The notes beneath the pieces were generated by a model. It worked only from the letters and a program-made list of their open reading frames with translations. It ran no database searches and was not told where the DNA came from. Shown piece by piece: positions 9,531 through 22,000 of a stretch of DNA of 64,000 nt. The stretch's first letter is position 1, and every line of letters begins with the position of its first letter. Source of the stretch: Struthidea cinerea (lineage: Eukaryota; Chordata; Aves; Passeriformes; Corcoracidae); assembly GCA_013397865.1 (NCBI GenBank), contig VZTI01003153.1:633894-697893 (forward strand), given 5' to 3'. Position numbers and translations under genes: made by a program.

Positions 9531-12229
9531 CCCTTGGTAAGGGTTAAGTGCAGACTACAAGTACCAAGCCTTTTCTCACATTATTTATGAACAGCAAATT
9601 GTGTCTATTTGCTTTTGGATTCTATGTAGCAGGGTTTTTTTAAACAAAAATACTTATTGTGAAAGCTTAATGCATGGTGTATGCTGGAACGAGAGAGAAT
9701 GCATGGGAAACTCGCCTCTCGTTCCCCGACTGCTACGTGTGAGCATCTGCCTCTGACCTTTATGTTCAGAAATACCAGCTGTAAATGCTAATCTTTGTAC
9801 CTGTTGTTTCCCAGTTTAAAACATAAATGTATTTTGAGCAGCTGTGGGCAGGTTTCCTGTAGTTTCAGGGGATGCAAGGGGTGTATTTCAAGTTGCTTGT
9901 CAATGAGGAACTGTGTTTTACTGTTTCTGAGTGCAATCCAGAACTTGAAACCAAAGCAAAGATCCCACTTTGTTTCCATGAGCACTGGGTTGCAGGCAGA
10001 GGGCAGTTAATGACAGGTGATGTTTCTTTCAGGAAGCATAATCAAACCATGGAGCTTCTCTTCTGCAAGGACCAGACTTGAATATTTCTTTTTCTGCCCA
10101 CCTGTCCTTCTCTTCCTGCCCCTCTAAGGCTCCATCCTGCATGGTTGTTACTGCTCCCTGCCTTTCCACATTGCCAACTTAATTATAGTAGTTGTCATTT
10201 CACTCCTAGAATTAGAGTTACACACTTTATACTGTGCTGCTGAAAGACTGGCAGGTCTGCAGATAAAGGAAGGCATTAGTTTTAACTTGGTTCTGGGGCA
10301 GCCACTGAAATCAGACCGGAACTGAAATGGTGGGAAAAAAGACAAGATGGAAATCAGAATGACCTGATTTCATGTCAGATATCTCAAGAAGAGATAAAAG
10401 GGAAAGATGTCAGTAAATCATGGTAAAGCTCCCTGGGGATGGGTAGTATTAATTTCTATCTTTAGTAGACCATGAGATGTTAAAATTGTCATTGGTCCTT
10501 TAAACCAGTTAAAAATCCTGGTGGAGTTGGCAGTAAAAGCCCTTTTTCTTCTGCTGTCTCTGGACAGGTGAAAATGGAAGCAGAGGTCAAGCTGCTCTTA
10601 AAGTGTTGCAGCGCTTTCAGTACCAGTTAGACAAACATCCATCAGCACTGATATGGACAGAGACAGTTCTGCCTTGTGGCAAGAGGAGAAATAGGATGGC
10701 CCTTGAGATCTTCCTTAAAACTATCTTATGAAAGTCTGTTAGAAATATTAGGTAAAAACCTGCCCTCATTTAAAGCAATGGACAATTTTTCAGTGATTTC
10801 AAATGAATGATTTCAATGTGGCATGTCTTGTCTCGTAAAAGCATAGTTTTCATGCTAATTAACTCAAGGAGAAGATGGGTGGGATGTGAGTAATAGAATC
10901 TAACTCCCGTGAAAGAGGCTCTGACCTGCCCTAACCATGTGCCAATCTTTACAACTAGTGAAGAGCATTTTCTTTCTTTGTTACATATTTTAAAATATTA
11001 CTAGTGACATCTCTGATGTATCAAAAATTGTAATAAACTCTTGAACTGCTTTTTTTTACCTTTTTACTATATAAAGGCTGTGCTGCTTTCTCTGGACAGT
11101 CCATAACCGATGCTGAGTTGTTCCATTTGGGAATTGCTGCTTTTGTTGTGCCAAGAGTTGTTTAGCCAAAAATGACTTGGAAAAAAATGCTTCCTTGTTC
11201 AAGCCTGAACTTCAGCTAAGGTTGATGGTGCCTGAAAATAGGCGACTACTTCTTAGGCCCCCAGAGTGACACTTTAAACAATTTAAAGCATGGATTACCT
11301 GGGAAGTTGGACCTTAGTTCCCCATTTTCACACCTAACACCATGTCTGCACAACCCTCTGTCAGTCCCAGCTGTGTGCATGCCATTTTAATTTGCTTTTT
11401 GATGGGTATTGCGGATTCTCTGTCTCTGTTGTGTGGGGTCCTTGTGCAGGCTGTGGAATCAGCTGCAAGCTCAAATTAATGTCCTCTGTAAGCAGACAGA
11501 AGTTAAACCGAGATCAGTGGGAAATTTCCCTACTCTTGCTGCAGTTTGGTGCTGGGGTGAAACTCCCTGTCATTACACCCTGTGTGTATTCATGCTGTGC
11601 CTTAAACAGTGACAGGGAGACAGGAGATAATTCTAAAGTGACACTAGATAGTTCTAATTTGCCTGTAGTCATGAGTAGTCCACCATCCTGGGGTAAATTA
11701 CATTCACAATTATTTGACAGGCCACATATCATACAATCATTTTCTGCAAAAAAACACCTTCCAGTTGGTCATAAGATTTGTTCTTTTAAATCTTGACAAA
11801 AGTAGCAGCTTTTTTATTGGACAATTCCTGCAGCTCATACTTGAGACCTAACACCATGGTCAGGTAACACATTTTTTCTGAAGATCATTCCTGCAATGCA
11901 ATATGACCAGGCAGGGAGAATATCATCATTCTGGAGGTTGCACTACAGAATCATATTGAAACATGCCACAATGATCTCAGCACAGGGAAGTGGCACAAAG
12001 AGACCTGGACATCTGATCTGGGCTCCGAGGCTTTTTACAATCCTCTCATTATTCAAACACAGATGCTGAGTGGGCTCCCAGAGACACAAATCATGTTTGA
12101 AGACATAGGCAACCACAGCTTCAAAGGAGGTATCTTGTACCTTCTTGTTGCCATTTATACACAGAATCAGCGATGTGAAGAGATCTGCCTCACTGAGGCT
12201 TTGTGAGGATTAATTACTAAATGTTTATC
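9531..12229. other. 3' flank of HTR5A, possibly extended 3' UTR, otherwise nothing recognised
   Basis: No transposon or coding exon is recognisable. The segment up to about 11060 is unique-looking and ends with AATAAA at 11032. It may belong to a long neuronal 3' UTR. The remainder is plain intergenic DNA. Confidence 0.35.
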
Positions 12230-12460
12230 ATGTACCGGGAAGGTGGAACACTCTGGTTTGAATGCTGAGCAGCATTATAAATTGAGCTTCTATTTAATTC
12301 TTCGGAAGAGCGTTATTACCCATTATTATTGAGTTTTGTGTGCAATTTAACAGCTATATAATACTTGCAGAAAAGATTTAACTAACCTGCTCACACTTAC
12401 AATTAATTTAGTTCCCTCTCAATGCCCTGACAATTCAATGAACATCTGTATGGGAGCTCG
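12230..12460. promoter_or_regulatory. Candidate conserved non-coding element
   Basis: An AT-rich block is rich in ATTA/TAAT cores (GCGTTATTACCCATTATTAT, ACAATTAATTTAG) and in E-box-like and octamer-like words. It contains no repeat signature. It resembles developmental enhancers in composition only. Conservation has not been tested. Confidence 0.3.
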
Positions 12461-12689
12461 GTAGTGAGGGCAGCGTGTGCTGAATTCTGGCTGCTGCTGA
12501 GCCTCTCCTCGTGATGTTGAGCGCGTGCTGTCAAGGTTCAAGGAGCAGCAGCTCTCTAGGCAGTCTGCTCCGAGTTTCTTTTATTTTTTAGGGAGGAGAA
12601 GAAAAGGTCACTGAAGAATGCCCGTGGATTACATGACAGGTTGGCTAACCGCCTTCCTCCTCCGCCCTCAGCCTGTTGACCTTTCTTCT

Positions 12690-12915
12690 CAGTGCAGGCA
12701 GGCCAGGCAGGTGACTCCAGGACATGCACCAGCCCTGCGCGGCCAGAGGTGAGCCACGCATGACTTCATCCCCTGGTAATTTTCCGGGGCTTTTAATAAA
12801 AATTACTGCTAGGAGACATGTCCTTCAGACTGCCAGCAGCAGCTGAAAGTGGGAGTTTCCTGGAAGTAAAGTCGCAGGTAATTAAAGAAATTTTGCCTGA
12901 CAAAGGTAATTAGTG
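12690..12915. promoter_or_regulatory. Candidate conserved non-coding element
   Basis: The sequence includes CAGGTGACTCC, CCCTGGTAATTTTCCGGGGC, TTTTAATAAAAATTACTGC and AGGTAATTAAAG. These are closely spaced homeodomain-type cores in otherwise unique sequence downstream of HTR5A. The role is inferred only. Confidence 0.3.
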
Positions 12916-13244
12916 ACTATTCCTTCCAGCGATCGCTGTGGTGAGGTATGACTTGACAAAGTGTCAAAGAGATTTTTGCAAGGCAGTGGTTTGAGCTGCT
13001 TTGTTCATTGTGTTTTACTCTTGGACCCCTTATTTTACTATCACTGGTAGAACATCTCCATGGGACTCCAGCAAAGTCATGGTGAACGTGATACAGGCAC
13101 CACGAATGCTCCATGTAAGAACACATCCGTGGCAAAATTAGCATCCCCACTGTGATACACCCTGGCTGAAAATGATGACACTGCCACCATTTCATCAAAT
13201 GTAAGACATGGCAAAGAGCTCTTTAAATCCTCATTATTTTTAGT

Positions 13245-13560
13245 TACACTGGGGTGCTGAGGAAGTTGCAAAAGACTGGAAGAGAGCTGGAGCTGTGCCA
13301 GTATTTTAAAAAGGCGAATTTGGAGAGCCAAGTATTTCTAAGACAAATGCTGTTACTGATTTACAGCCTGAAATTGATCCTTGGCAAAAAAAGTGGGGGA
13401 GCTGATAAAGGACTTGGTGAATAAAAAATTACAGGAAATAAATATAATTAAAATAAATGACATCGATGTCTTTGATTGCAGTGCATGGCTCACTGCTGAT
13501 GGTGATTTAAAGTATTCACTCAATACTGAATCTGGCTTTACAACACTTAATGCCTCCATT
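13245..13560 (+). mobile_element. Ancient CR1-type LINE remnant (ORF2 interior)
   Basis: A segment reading GTTGCAAAAGACTGGAAGAG, followed by a GTGCCAGTATTTTAAAAAGG-type stretch, matches my memory of the reverse-transcriptase part of old reptile/bird CR1 elements. It is far more diverged than the young CR1 tails in the window. Stops are present in all frames over its length. The end point is uncertain. Confidence 0.5.
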
Positions 13561-16500
13561 AAAAATTGAAGAAGAAACCAGTATGAGATTCAAACTGTCC
13601 AATAACTGCTAATGACTTGTGGACTGGGAAAGGTGTAAATACAGAAAATAAGGTCACTTCTAAAGACAAATGAGGATGAAAACTGGTTGGGAGCATTTCA
13701 GCCTGGTGTGAGGGAAAGGCACGTGTCCAGGAGCAGCAGGACGGGGCCCTGGTTGCAGGAAGAGAGACAAGGCTGTGGTGGGGTGCATGAGGAGCTGAAC
13801 ATACAGGACTTTTCAGCATTTCAGGAACAAGCAGGCTTATTTCTTGCCTGTGCATGGGCTATGTCCAGCTGTGGGTTTTATTCTGGTCACTGGAAGAGAG
13901 GCTGTGATTTCAGTTCATTGCCTTTTTGCTCTTCCCTCCTCCTCGCCACTGCCAGGCAGTGAGCCTCAGCATTGCCATTCTGTGTCATTTCCCATGCTGG
14001 CCAAGTAATCATCCTCAAAAGCAAGACAGATGGGCCCTTTCCCTGGATCCTGCAGTGCATTGTTGTTGTTCCTCTGTCTGTTTCAGCAGTGGGATCAACA
14101 GCTTCTGCGATGCTGAAGCCCCACTACTGCTGGTGGATGGGACCAAACAGGGCTGGGTGCAGCTCCAGGGCTTATCAGCAGGCACTGCCCCACCACTGCT
14201 CTCTGACAGGAGCTAGGATGGGGAGAGATAAAACTGGAGCTATACCCTCTCCTTGTTTTTTTGCTGGAGTCACTCCCAACAAAACAGTTCCTAATCCTGC
14301 TTCTAGTCCCCTCCCTGCTTCTGGTGAGACCAAACCTGGCCAGGCAGCCCCTGCCATAGATCTGGTCATCTCTGCAGGAAGGAGAAAGAGATGGGTAAAA
14401 CCTTTCTCCACTCTAATTGCAGGAAAAAAGTTCCCCAGCCCTGACTGCCTTCCTGGGAGAGGACACAAAGTCTGCATGGCTGAGGCAACCCCTCTGCCCA
14501 GTTCATCCCCTTCCCACTGGTAGCTGCAGAGGGTGGACATCTCTGTATCATTCCAAACTGCTGCTGCTCACCAGGTCCTGAGTCTGTGCAAGCGTTGGGC
14601 TGAAACTTTGCATTTTTCATCAGTTCAGGGCTGCAGCCTGAGGTCAGTGCTTCTTCCTTGTGCCTTTCCATCCCCAAGTCCTGGTTAAGCACAGGTCCCA
14701 CCAGCCTCAGCTGCTGGTACAGAGGAGGGCAGCCTTTCAAAATTAGCACCTTGGCTGGGGAAGAAGACCTCCTTGTCTCTGGGCTCAAGATGCCAAACCA
14801 GTAGCTGAGGTGCCACAAAACCCCAAGATCTGCTTCTTCTTGCCCAAGCTACTGTGAATCAATGCTCGGATCACCTGGCTCTTCACAAGACACCTGCTTG
14901 GGCAGTCCCAAAGCTTAAACCATGTCTGGTCAGGTCCATCACATGTCCCAGCTTTTTGCTGCTCTCCTGTGGTGCTGTTCTGGAGCTCTGGATATCAGGA
15001 AAATGTTCACACATTGGTCAGGGTGCTGCCTCTGCAACACCTCCCTGGCATGGCACAGCTGGACCAAACAGAGCTGTTTCCAACCCAAAAGAGCCTGTGG
15101 TGAAAATGATGTGATCACCTTGCAATCCTCTTCTAGATATGCTCATAACCTGATATCCTGCCCCACAAGCTACCTGTGCTGCTGTCAGGCAGACTTTAGA
15201 GGGGAAAGGCAGAACCTGTGGTCATGTATGTTCACAGTTTGAGTGGAGACCTGCCTTTGAGGAGGGGGGAAGGATAATTTTGGTGCATTGCCAAATGGCT
15301 CTTTCGGTGGGCACCGGAGCATATGGAGCCTCTCGCACAATTGCCTGGGAGCTGCAGGTCTGTGATGTTTTTTCTCTCCTCAGCTGCTCACCTGATGCCA
15401 AAGTTTCCAGGTGCATTAAGGCAGGATGCTCCCGCTGTGCGCCTTAGACCTTCCACCTGCCCGTCATGGTGCTGGGGTGAATATTAAACAGACAGCAGAT
15501 GCAAAGTGCAAGTACATTTGCTGGCACAAGGGGTTACTCGATATCTGGAATTTGAATGGAAAAAGAAACTGAGAGCCCATGGTATTAAGCAATTAAGCTT
15601 TTCTGAGACTTTTAAAAAGGAGGCAGGTAGATGCCAAGGAGAGGTGATGCAGTGCGCAGCCACGCTGCTCTGCTTCCCGCAGCTTTGCAACACAAACCTC
15701 AGCCTGACAGGGGATTTCAGAGCACGTTACCCTGACTAAAGCCCTCGGGCTACTTTATAAGCTGTTGATAGTTGCCAACCAAAATGAGTGTCAGGGCTGT
15801 TTCTTATTAAAATGAGCATTTAGGGCACCTGGAGAACACTGTAAGTAGCATAAGCCCTATAAATGCTTTCTGAAACCATCAAACTGGCCAATGCTTGCAT
15901 GCAGAACACAGCAAATAACTTTTAAATGAAATTTATTTGACAGGAAATCTGCTACTGGTTATCAGATCAGCTTCTCTACCACTGTTACTCATACATCTCC
16001 AAGACACCATGTACCCACTACAGCACCTTCCCCTGGTGACTCCACACATGACTGTCCTGCAGGGAGTTGTGTCCCGGACTCCCCAGCATGAGGTGCAAGG
16101 CAGCACCTCCTGTCCCTGGTCACCTGGCCTTCAGGGTACACTGGATGTGGACATGGTATGGCTGGCTGTGGAGCAGCTGGGCTGTTTTTCAGACCCCTGT
16201 TGCTCATCCTTCTGTGTGGCAGCCCCAGCTGAGCAGCAGCTCCCACTCCACGCCACTTGTCCTGGCTCCCTTCTTGCTCTTGGAGGTGCCCCGAGGAGAT
16301 CTTCAATGGCTTGGTGGAGCCTATGGTGGAGCTCTGGAGAGCCGTGGTGGTGCTCCCAGAGTCAGGGCTGCGCCTCCAGGGCTCATGGAGAAGGTAATCA
16401 CCTCATAAACGGAATGAGTCATGAAGCCCCAGATCAAATGGGGTGATAAAACGCTGGTGTGTTGCTCTGGTATCCCTCTGAAATGCCTCTTTGCAGTGGG

Positions 16501-16639
16501 TTTAGGCACTTCACAACCATAAAGTAGGCATGACCCTCACTGAGGGGGATACTGAGGGAAAAAGGGAATTGTCTCGGCCCCAGTCTCTCCATCGCTGTTA
16601 ACTGGAGAGGCATTTATTCCTTTCAGGACCCCCATTACG
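13561..16639. other. Intergenic DNA, nothing recognised
   Basis: Mixed-composition sequence with short open frames on both strands (for example 13972-14523 and 14366-14818) that overlap each other and show no domains. A unique-looking AT-rich block at about 15735-15900 could be conserved. No transposon was recognised. Confidence 0.4.
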
Positions 16640-17070
16640 GAGGGGCTCGCACACCCCCTGTGCAGCGCAGCAGGACGCGCGTCCATCGCGGCCACCCGGC
16701 CTCGGGGACACCGAGGCGATGGACAGCGCTCGGACCTGACCATGTGCACCTGCACAAGCCCAGAGCCCGCTGGAGAGACGAGAGGTGGCTCTGGAGGCAC
16801 AGCAGAAGGGTGAGGAGAGAGCGGCTGGCTCTGTCCCGCAGGACGGGAGCCGGGGCCGCCGGGGCAGCCGGAGCTGCGGGCGACAGACAGAGCGCTCTGC
16901 CCGCCCCACCGCCAGCCCTGGCAGCAGGACAGCCAGGTGACTGCTCCTCGCAGCAGGGAGGGCACGTGAAAAGCACCATCTGGCCCGCTCACCTTCCCGC
17001 TCCTCCGTGGCAAGATCAGTCTGTTTGGCGAGACGTGAGCTGAGTGTGCTCGGATGTGCTCGAGGGTGGC
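16640..17070. promoter_or_regulatory. Orphan CpG island
   Basis: A short island of CpG-dense DNA (GGACGCGCGTCCATCGCGGC near 16672, CCGGGGCCGCCGGGGCAGCC near 16851) lies between AT-richer flanks. It is about 7.6 kb downstream of HTR5A and has no recognised gene. Open frames cross it on both strands, as expected in GC-rich DNA where stop codons are rare. It may be a promoter of a non-coding transcript or of an unrecognised gene. Direction is unknown. Confidence 0.5.
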
Positions 17071-17477
17071 AGCACAGGGCAGAAAGAGACTGAGTGTTGC
17101 TCGCTTCCTTCTGCCAGCTGCCATGGAGGGGGGAAACCGAGCAGTAGCCCTTTTGTTGTTCCCAGATGTAGTCCTGAGAGATGACAGGAGGCTTAGAGGC
17201 TTTTTTTTAAATTGTTATCTGAATGGTAATGAAGTACCTAAATAACCTGGATAACTCAAACCTGAATGCTAACAGCTCAAGGAAAGGAAAAATGCAGTCT
17301 GTCACTGAGCAATTCCCCTCCAGCTTTGTGAGATGTCTCAATACTGTGCAAAATGAGCAGTGTGTTCATGTTGTTCAGCATTTGGATGCTCACTTCATAC
17401 AGCCCCTGGTAAATGGAAAACATCTTCTTTGCTTACCATGTACAGGTGCTACAGCAGCCCTCTGAACCAGACCAGTG
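17071..17477. other. Intergenic DNA, nothing recognised
   Basis: Short unique-looking segment between the CpG island and a CR1 copy. No exon or repeat could be supported. Confidence 0.4.
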
Positions 17478-17622
17478 GTCACAAGCCTGACAGAGCTCTA
17501 GAAGTGTTTGGACAATACTTCCAGGTATACAGTGTGACTCTTGGGGTTGGTTCTTTGTGATGCCAGGAGTTGGACTCGATGATCCTTGTGGGTCCCTTCC
17601 AAATCACCATATTCTGTAGTTT
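17478..17622 (+). mobile_element. CR1 LINE 3' fragment
   Basis: The run GACAGAGCTCTAGAAGTGTT, GCCAGGAGTTGGACTCGATG, then ATCCTTGTGGGTCCCTTCC and a decayed octamer ATTCTGTAG at 17611 is the end of CR1 ORF2 plus its 3' UTR. Confidence 0.85.
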
Positions 17623-18215
17623 TGTAAAATCCACTGGCCTCCTTCTTGTCCCCCTTCTGATTGCCCTGAATTTTGACATGCTGAGAGTAGGATTAGCACT
17701 GCATATTTCCAGACTCCTTTCCTTATCTGACTTTACACCCTCTAACACTCCTACTCCTTGCAAAGGCACAGCTGCCCAGCCTGGCTCTGGCTGCTGGAGT
17801 CCCAACTGAGGAGTGTCTGCAGCAAGTAGACATGAAGACCAGAATTACCCACATTGTAGGGTGATGTTGTTTCTGAAGAATGACCGGTTTATTTTATGGG
17901 GCCAGGATGCAACTTTTTTATGGACAAATGTCCTTAGGAGACCTTACAGACACAGGTGAGTATGGGAGCCTTTTTTGTCCTTTGCCCTCCAAGCAGAGCA
18001 GCACAGGAGACGTGTGGGCACACACACACAGCAATTTCCCAGATTAATTGCTCTGGGTTTTCCCGCCAAGCCTAAAGCACTGCATACCTAAACCTACCAG
18101 GAAAACGTGTTCTCTTTGGGCACAACGACCAGCCCACACACACTGGAAAATATCAACACAAACACTTCTCCTACAAAACATGCACACGCACAGAACCACA
18201 TGTGCCCTTCTTTCT

Positions 18216-18345
18216 AGAATCACAGACTCATAGGATGGTTTGGGTTGCAAGAGACCTTAAGGATCGTCTAATTCCAATCCCTCTACCACTGGCAGGGACA
18301 CCTTCCGCTGTGCCCCGTCCGGTCTGGCTTTGGAAATCTCCAGGG
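18216..18345 (-). mobile_element. CR1 LINE 3' fragment
   Basis: An inverted CR1 tail starts at AGAATCACAGACTCATAGGA and continues through GGTTTGGGTTGCAAGAGACC to a CTCCAGGGATGGGG segment. It is short and 5'-truncated. Confidence 0.82.
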
Positions 18346-18747
18346 ATGGGGAAGTGGTCACACTGCATTCACCATTTTAGCTGGGTTTTTGTTATTTTGC
18401 TCTTGACTAGAAAGTCTGAATGAATGTGTGAAGGACAAAAAACCTCTTTCAGCAAAATATTAATTACTAAACCCTCTCTCTGATCAAGGATAAATGGAAA
18501 GGGGAATCAAACTGATTTTGACCAAGGAAAATTCTGATATCTTGTTGAATTTTTCTATACCATCAATTATATGTGATTTGAGGAGATAAAACATTTCCTG
18601 AGCTCTTCCTGGAGGAGATTAGCAGAATATTTTGGTAATCTCTCTGATCCCTCTGGAGTGAGTGCCATTTTATTAATCATTATGCACAAAGGGTTGATGT
18701 TACAGACAGAGACTGCTACAGGCAGAGTTAAGAAATGGGACCAAGAG

Positions 18748-19025
18748 TTCACAGAGTGGCTGAGGTTGGCTGGAGGTCACCTGGCTCATCCCCATGCTCT
18801 AGCGGGGCCACCTAGAGCTGGTTGCCCAGGACCATGTCCAGATGGCTTTTGGGTGTCTCCAAGGATTGAGACTGCACAACCTCCCCTGGGCAACCTGTGC
18901 AAGTGCTCAGACACCCTCAACAAAAACGCTTCCTGATGTTCAGAGAGAACTGCCTGTGTTTGCATTTGCCCCCATTGCCTCTGACCCTGTCACTGGGCAC
19001 CGCTGGACCTTTTTGAAAGGTCTTT
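18748..19025 (-). mobile_element. CR1 LINE fragment
   Basis: The reverse complement of a CR1 3' region is recognisable by TTGCCCAGGACCATGTCCAG, CCTCCCCTGGGCAACCTGTG and CTTCCTGATGTTCAGAGAGA. The terminal octamers are missing or degraded. Confidence 0.82.
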
Positions 19026-22000
19026 AGCTTTAGACTAAGAGGACAGAAATCTTGCAGGGGCTTCATTCATTGGGACTGCAATGTGACAGATAGTTTTATC
19101 TCTTCACATTCATATCCTCTCCTGCAATTAAATGAAGTGTATTGTTCCAGTGTCTGATTGCACGTGGGAGGCAGGGATGTAGTCTGTACTCTGATTTACA
19201 GTGTTCTAGGAATTAATGAAAAAATTTTCTATTTTTTTTTAATAGAGGAAAAATGTTATTGTCTCCTTTTTCTTACTGCCTTCAGGGATCATCAGGAGAA
19301 TTCTTGTAGCTACATGTCTCACAAGTATTTAAAGTAGTAAAACATGTAATAGCCTCTTTTTCCTTCTTCTTTTTCTTCCTTTAGAAAAAAACCCTGTGAG
19401 TTGCGTGGAAGTTGTTTGGTGATGTGTGGGTGTTTTATGTGTGTGTCAAACTTGCCGGGGGGAAGCTAATGAAGAACGAAGAGTTTTGCCTACAACTTAA
19501 ACATCTCTCTTCCAATCACTCATTTGACTGGCATTTTGGGGAAAAGACAGTGGTTTGAGGATTAAAGAGAAGCCAGGAGTGTGGAGGTGACAGGCAGTGA
19601 CGTTCAGCTGTGGCTGATGTTGCAGCGCATCTCTGAGTTTCCACCGTAAGGCTCCGCTATCTGGGGACATGACAAGCTGCCGGTTTGCTGCTCTGTACTC
19701 AGACTCCTCTTGCTCCTCATGCCTTGTGGGGCTCAAAAATGCCCAACCAACCCCATGCACTGCTAAGGAGGCAGCCCCATGTGCCTGGCAGCTGTGGGGC
19801 ATCTTTGCTAACAGTTGTGCAGGTCTCATGCTGGCTCCTGGAAATGAAGGCTGATCTGGTGAGACAGGAAGAGTTTTTGGCAGCCCTTTGCTGTTCTTGT
19901 TGCTTGATGCTTCTCCTTGAGACAGTTAAAATGCGCTTTGCAAAGAGGCAGAGCCCAGGTGTGTGAACAGGGGTTATCACTTGAGGATAATCCAGCACAT
20001 CTCCTGCACAAGAAAGCACTCCCTGAACCTGTTAGCCAGAGGGTCTGGGAAATACAAGCATGTCTTCATTTAAGATGAGACTTAGATGATCTAAACCACA
20101 GTTCTGAGAAAATCTCAAGAATTAATTATGTGGGTTTCTTTTTATTTGGTGAAATGGGAGAGAGCACAGTGGGGCTTTCTCCTTTAGCCCAATATCCTGG
20201 TAGCCAAATGCCTCCTGGGAGTGGTTCATAAAATCCATGGACAAGAGCAGTTCTACTACAGCTACATCACCAGAAAATGGGAAAATGTATGCTTTTTAAT
20301 AGGTGACACACTGTTTCTTTGACTACTGGCCATTCTTTGTAAATAAGAACATGAATGTCCAAAGGCAAAAATATTGGTGCTGTTTCAAGTGCTGGCTCCT
20401 GTGGTCTCCACAGGAAATCACTCTTTTGCAGTTGGGTGTTACACACCAAAATCTTTACCACTGGTAACTGCAAGTCTGGCATGTATTTTCAATCCTGGAG
20501 ACAAAGCATCAGGCTGAACTTCTAACCCACCGTTTCATGTCGAAAGCACGCACCCTAAAGATGCCAGAGCCACTGCTTTCTAGCCCTACAATACTCCATG
20601 GAAACGGATGTTGGATTTGCCAGCTGGATTTTTGAGTATCTGCTCAAGAAGTGAAACATGGATGCACCCAGGTCATGGGTGGGAGCAGTGCTTCAAAACA
20701 TGCCTGTTATTGACGAGTGTTAAACAGGCCACGTGTGGTTCTTACTTGGCTTTTCAAAATCCTTCAGGCAAACAGCAAGGAGTCACCACCTAGATAAATG
20801 AGAAGTGTTACTAACAGAGCAACACTTCTTAATTATTGTCAGGTTATTCCCAAGCAATTCTGCACTGCAAAAAGGTAGAAGATGCCTGGCTGAAGCAAGG
20901 ACCATCTCCTTACCCATACTGTGGTCTGAAACCATGACACTGTCCTTTGGGTTGGTGCTATTCTTGTGGTGCAGCCCTGCCTTCGCCTGTCCATAGGCTC
21001 CATATGGGTCCCCACCCCAACCTGACCCACCTGGCCTCGGCTCATCCCTGTCCCCATTCCCACGGAGGTGCCCAACATCACTGAGCTGATGCTGAAGGCA
21101 CTTGCTTGCAAATGCTGTTGAAAGAGGGGAGAGGTTGTTTCTCACTTTCCCTGAGGTTAATACATAAAATATTTATATGTAGCTTCAAGTGCCAGGTTTC
21201 TGGCCAAGACTTGCTCTTCAGAAGGTTCCTGGAGGCTCTGCTCTTCCCCTCTGACGATTGACATGGGCTGCTTCTCTGAGCTCCCTTCCGCTGCTGCTGA
21301 ACCAGACGTGGATACCCTGGACAATCCCAGGCACCAGCCCATGTTTAAGCATTGCAGATAGATGCCCAAGGCATGCAGACAGGCAGCGTGGATCTTGCCT
21401 TTGATCTGTGCACACACACACCATCCTCTTTATCTTTTACTACCTGTTGTAAAATCCTTCCCTCCAAAGGGCTGTGATCCCAGCTCAGGTTTTTTGCTGC
21501 TCCCCTGCTGCAAGTTCCAAAAGGATTTATGGGAGGTGTGAAATGAAAGAAAGGCTCAGAGGAAGAGCTCTCAGTGCAGACAGTTTCTGGTGAGCAGCGT
21601 GGGACTGGCAGTGCTGGAGAACAAAACACTTGGCATTTGCAGCTCAGGTTTCCACGAAGTGAGCGCCGGGAGCTCCTCTCCCAGCACTCACTGTGCTGTG
21701 ACCTCCTCTCGGTGCCGCCTCAGACCTGTCTCTGAGTCAGACCAGCAGGGAGGGGGCACAGCAACACCACGTAATAATGTCTTTATGGAAGTGGTGAGTT
21801 CCCACTGCCCAAGACTCTCTGAAGCACACACTGACATCAAGCAGCGGTGTCTTGGTTACAGGGCAGGGTCACTCTTGCAGGGTACTTTCTGTCCTGTGCT
21901 TTGGAAGCTGGAATTGATGCTGCAGCAAGCTCTACAGTCTTACAGAATATGAATTGTCCTCTTTTGACCCTCTTACCAGATGACCTTTTGTATTTCTGAG

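Noticed and set aside
13972..14523. 183-codon + strand open frame
   Set aside because: Composition is that of intergenic DNA, with opposite-strand frames of similar length and no recognisable protein features.
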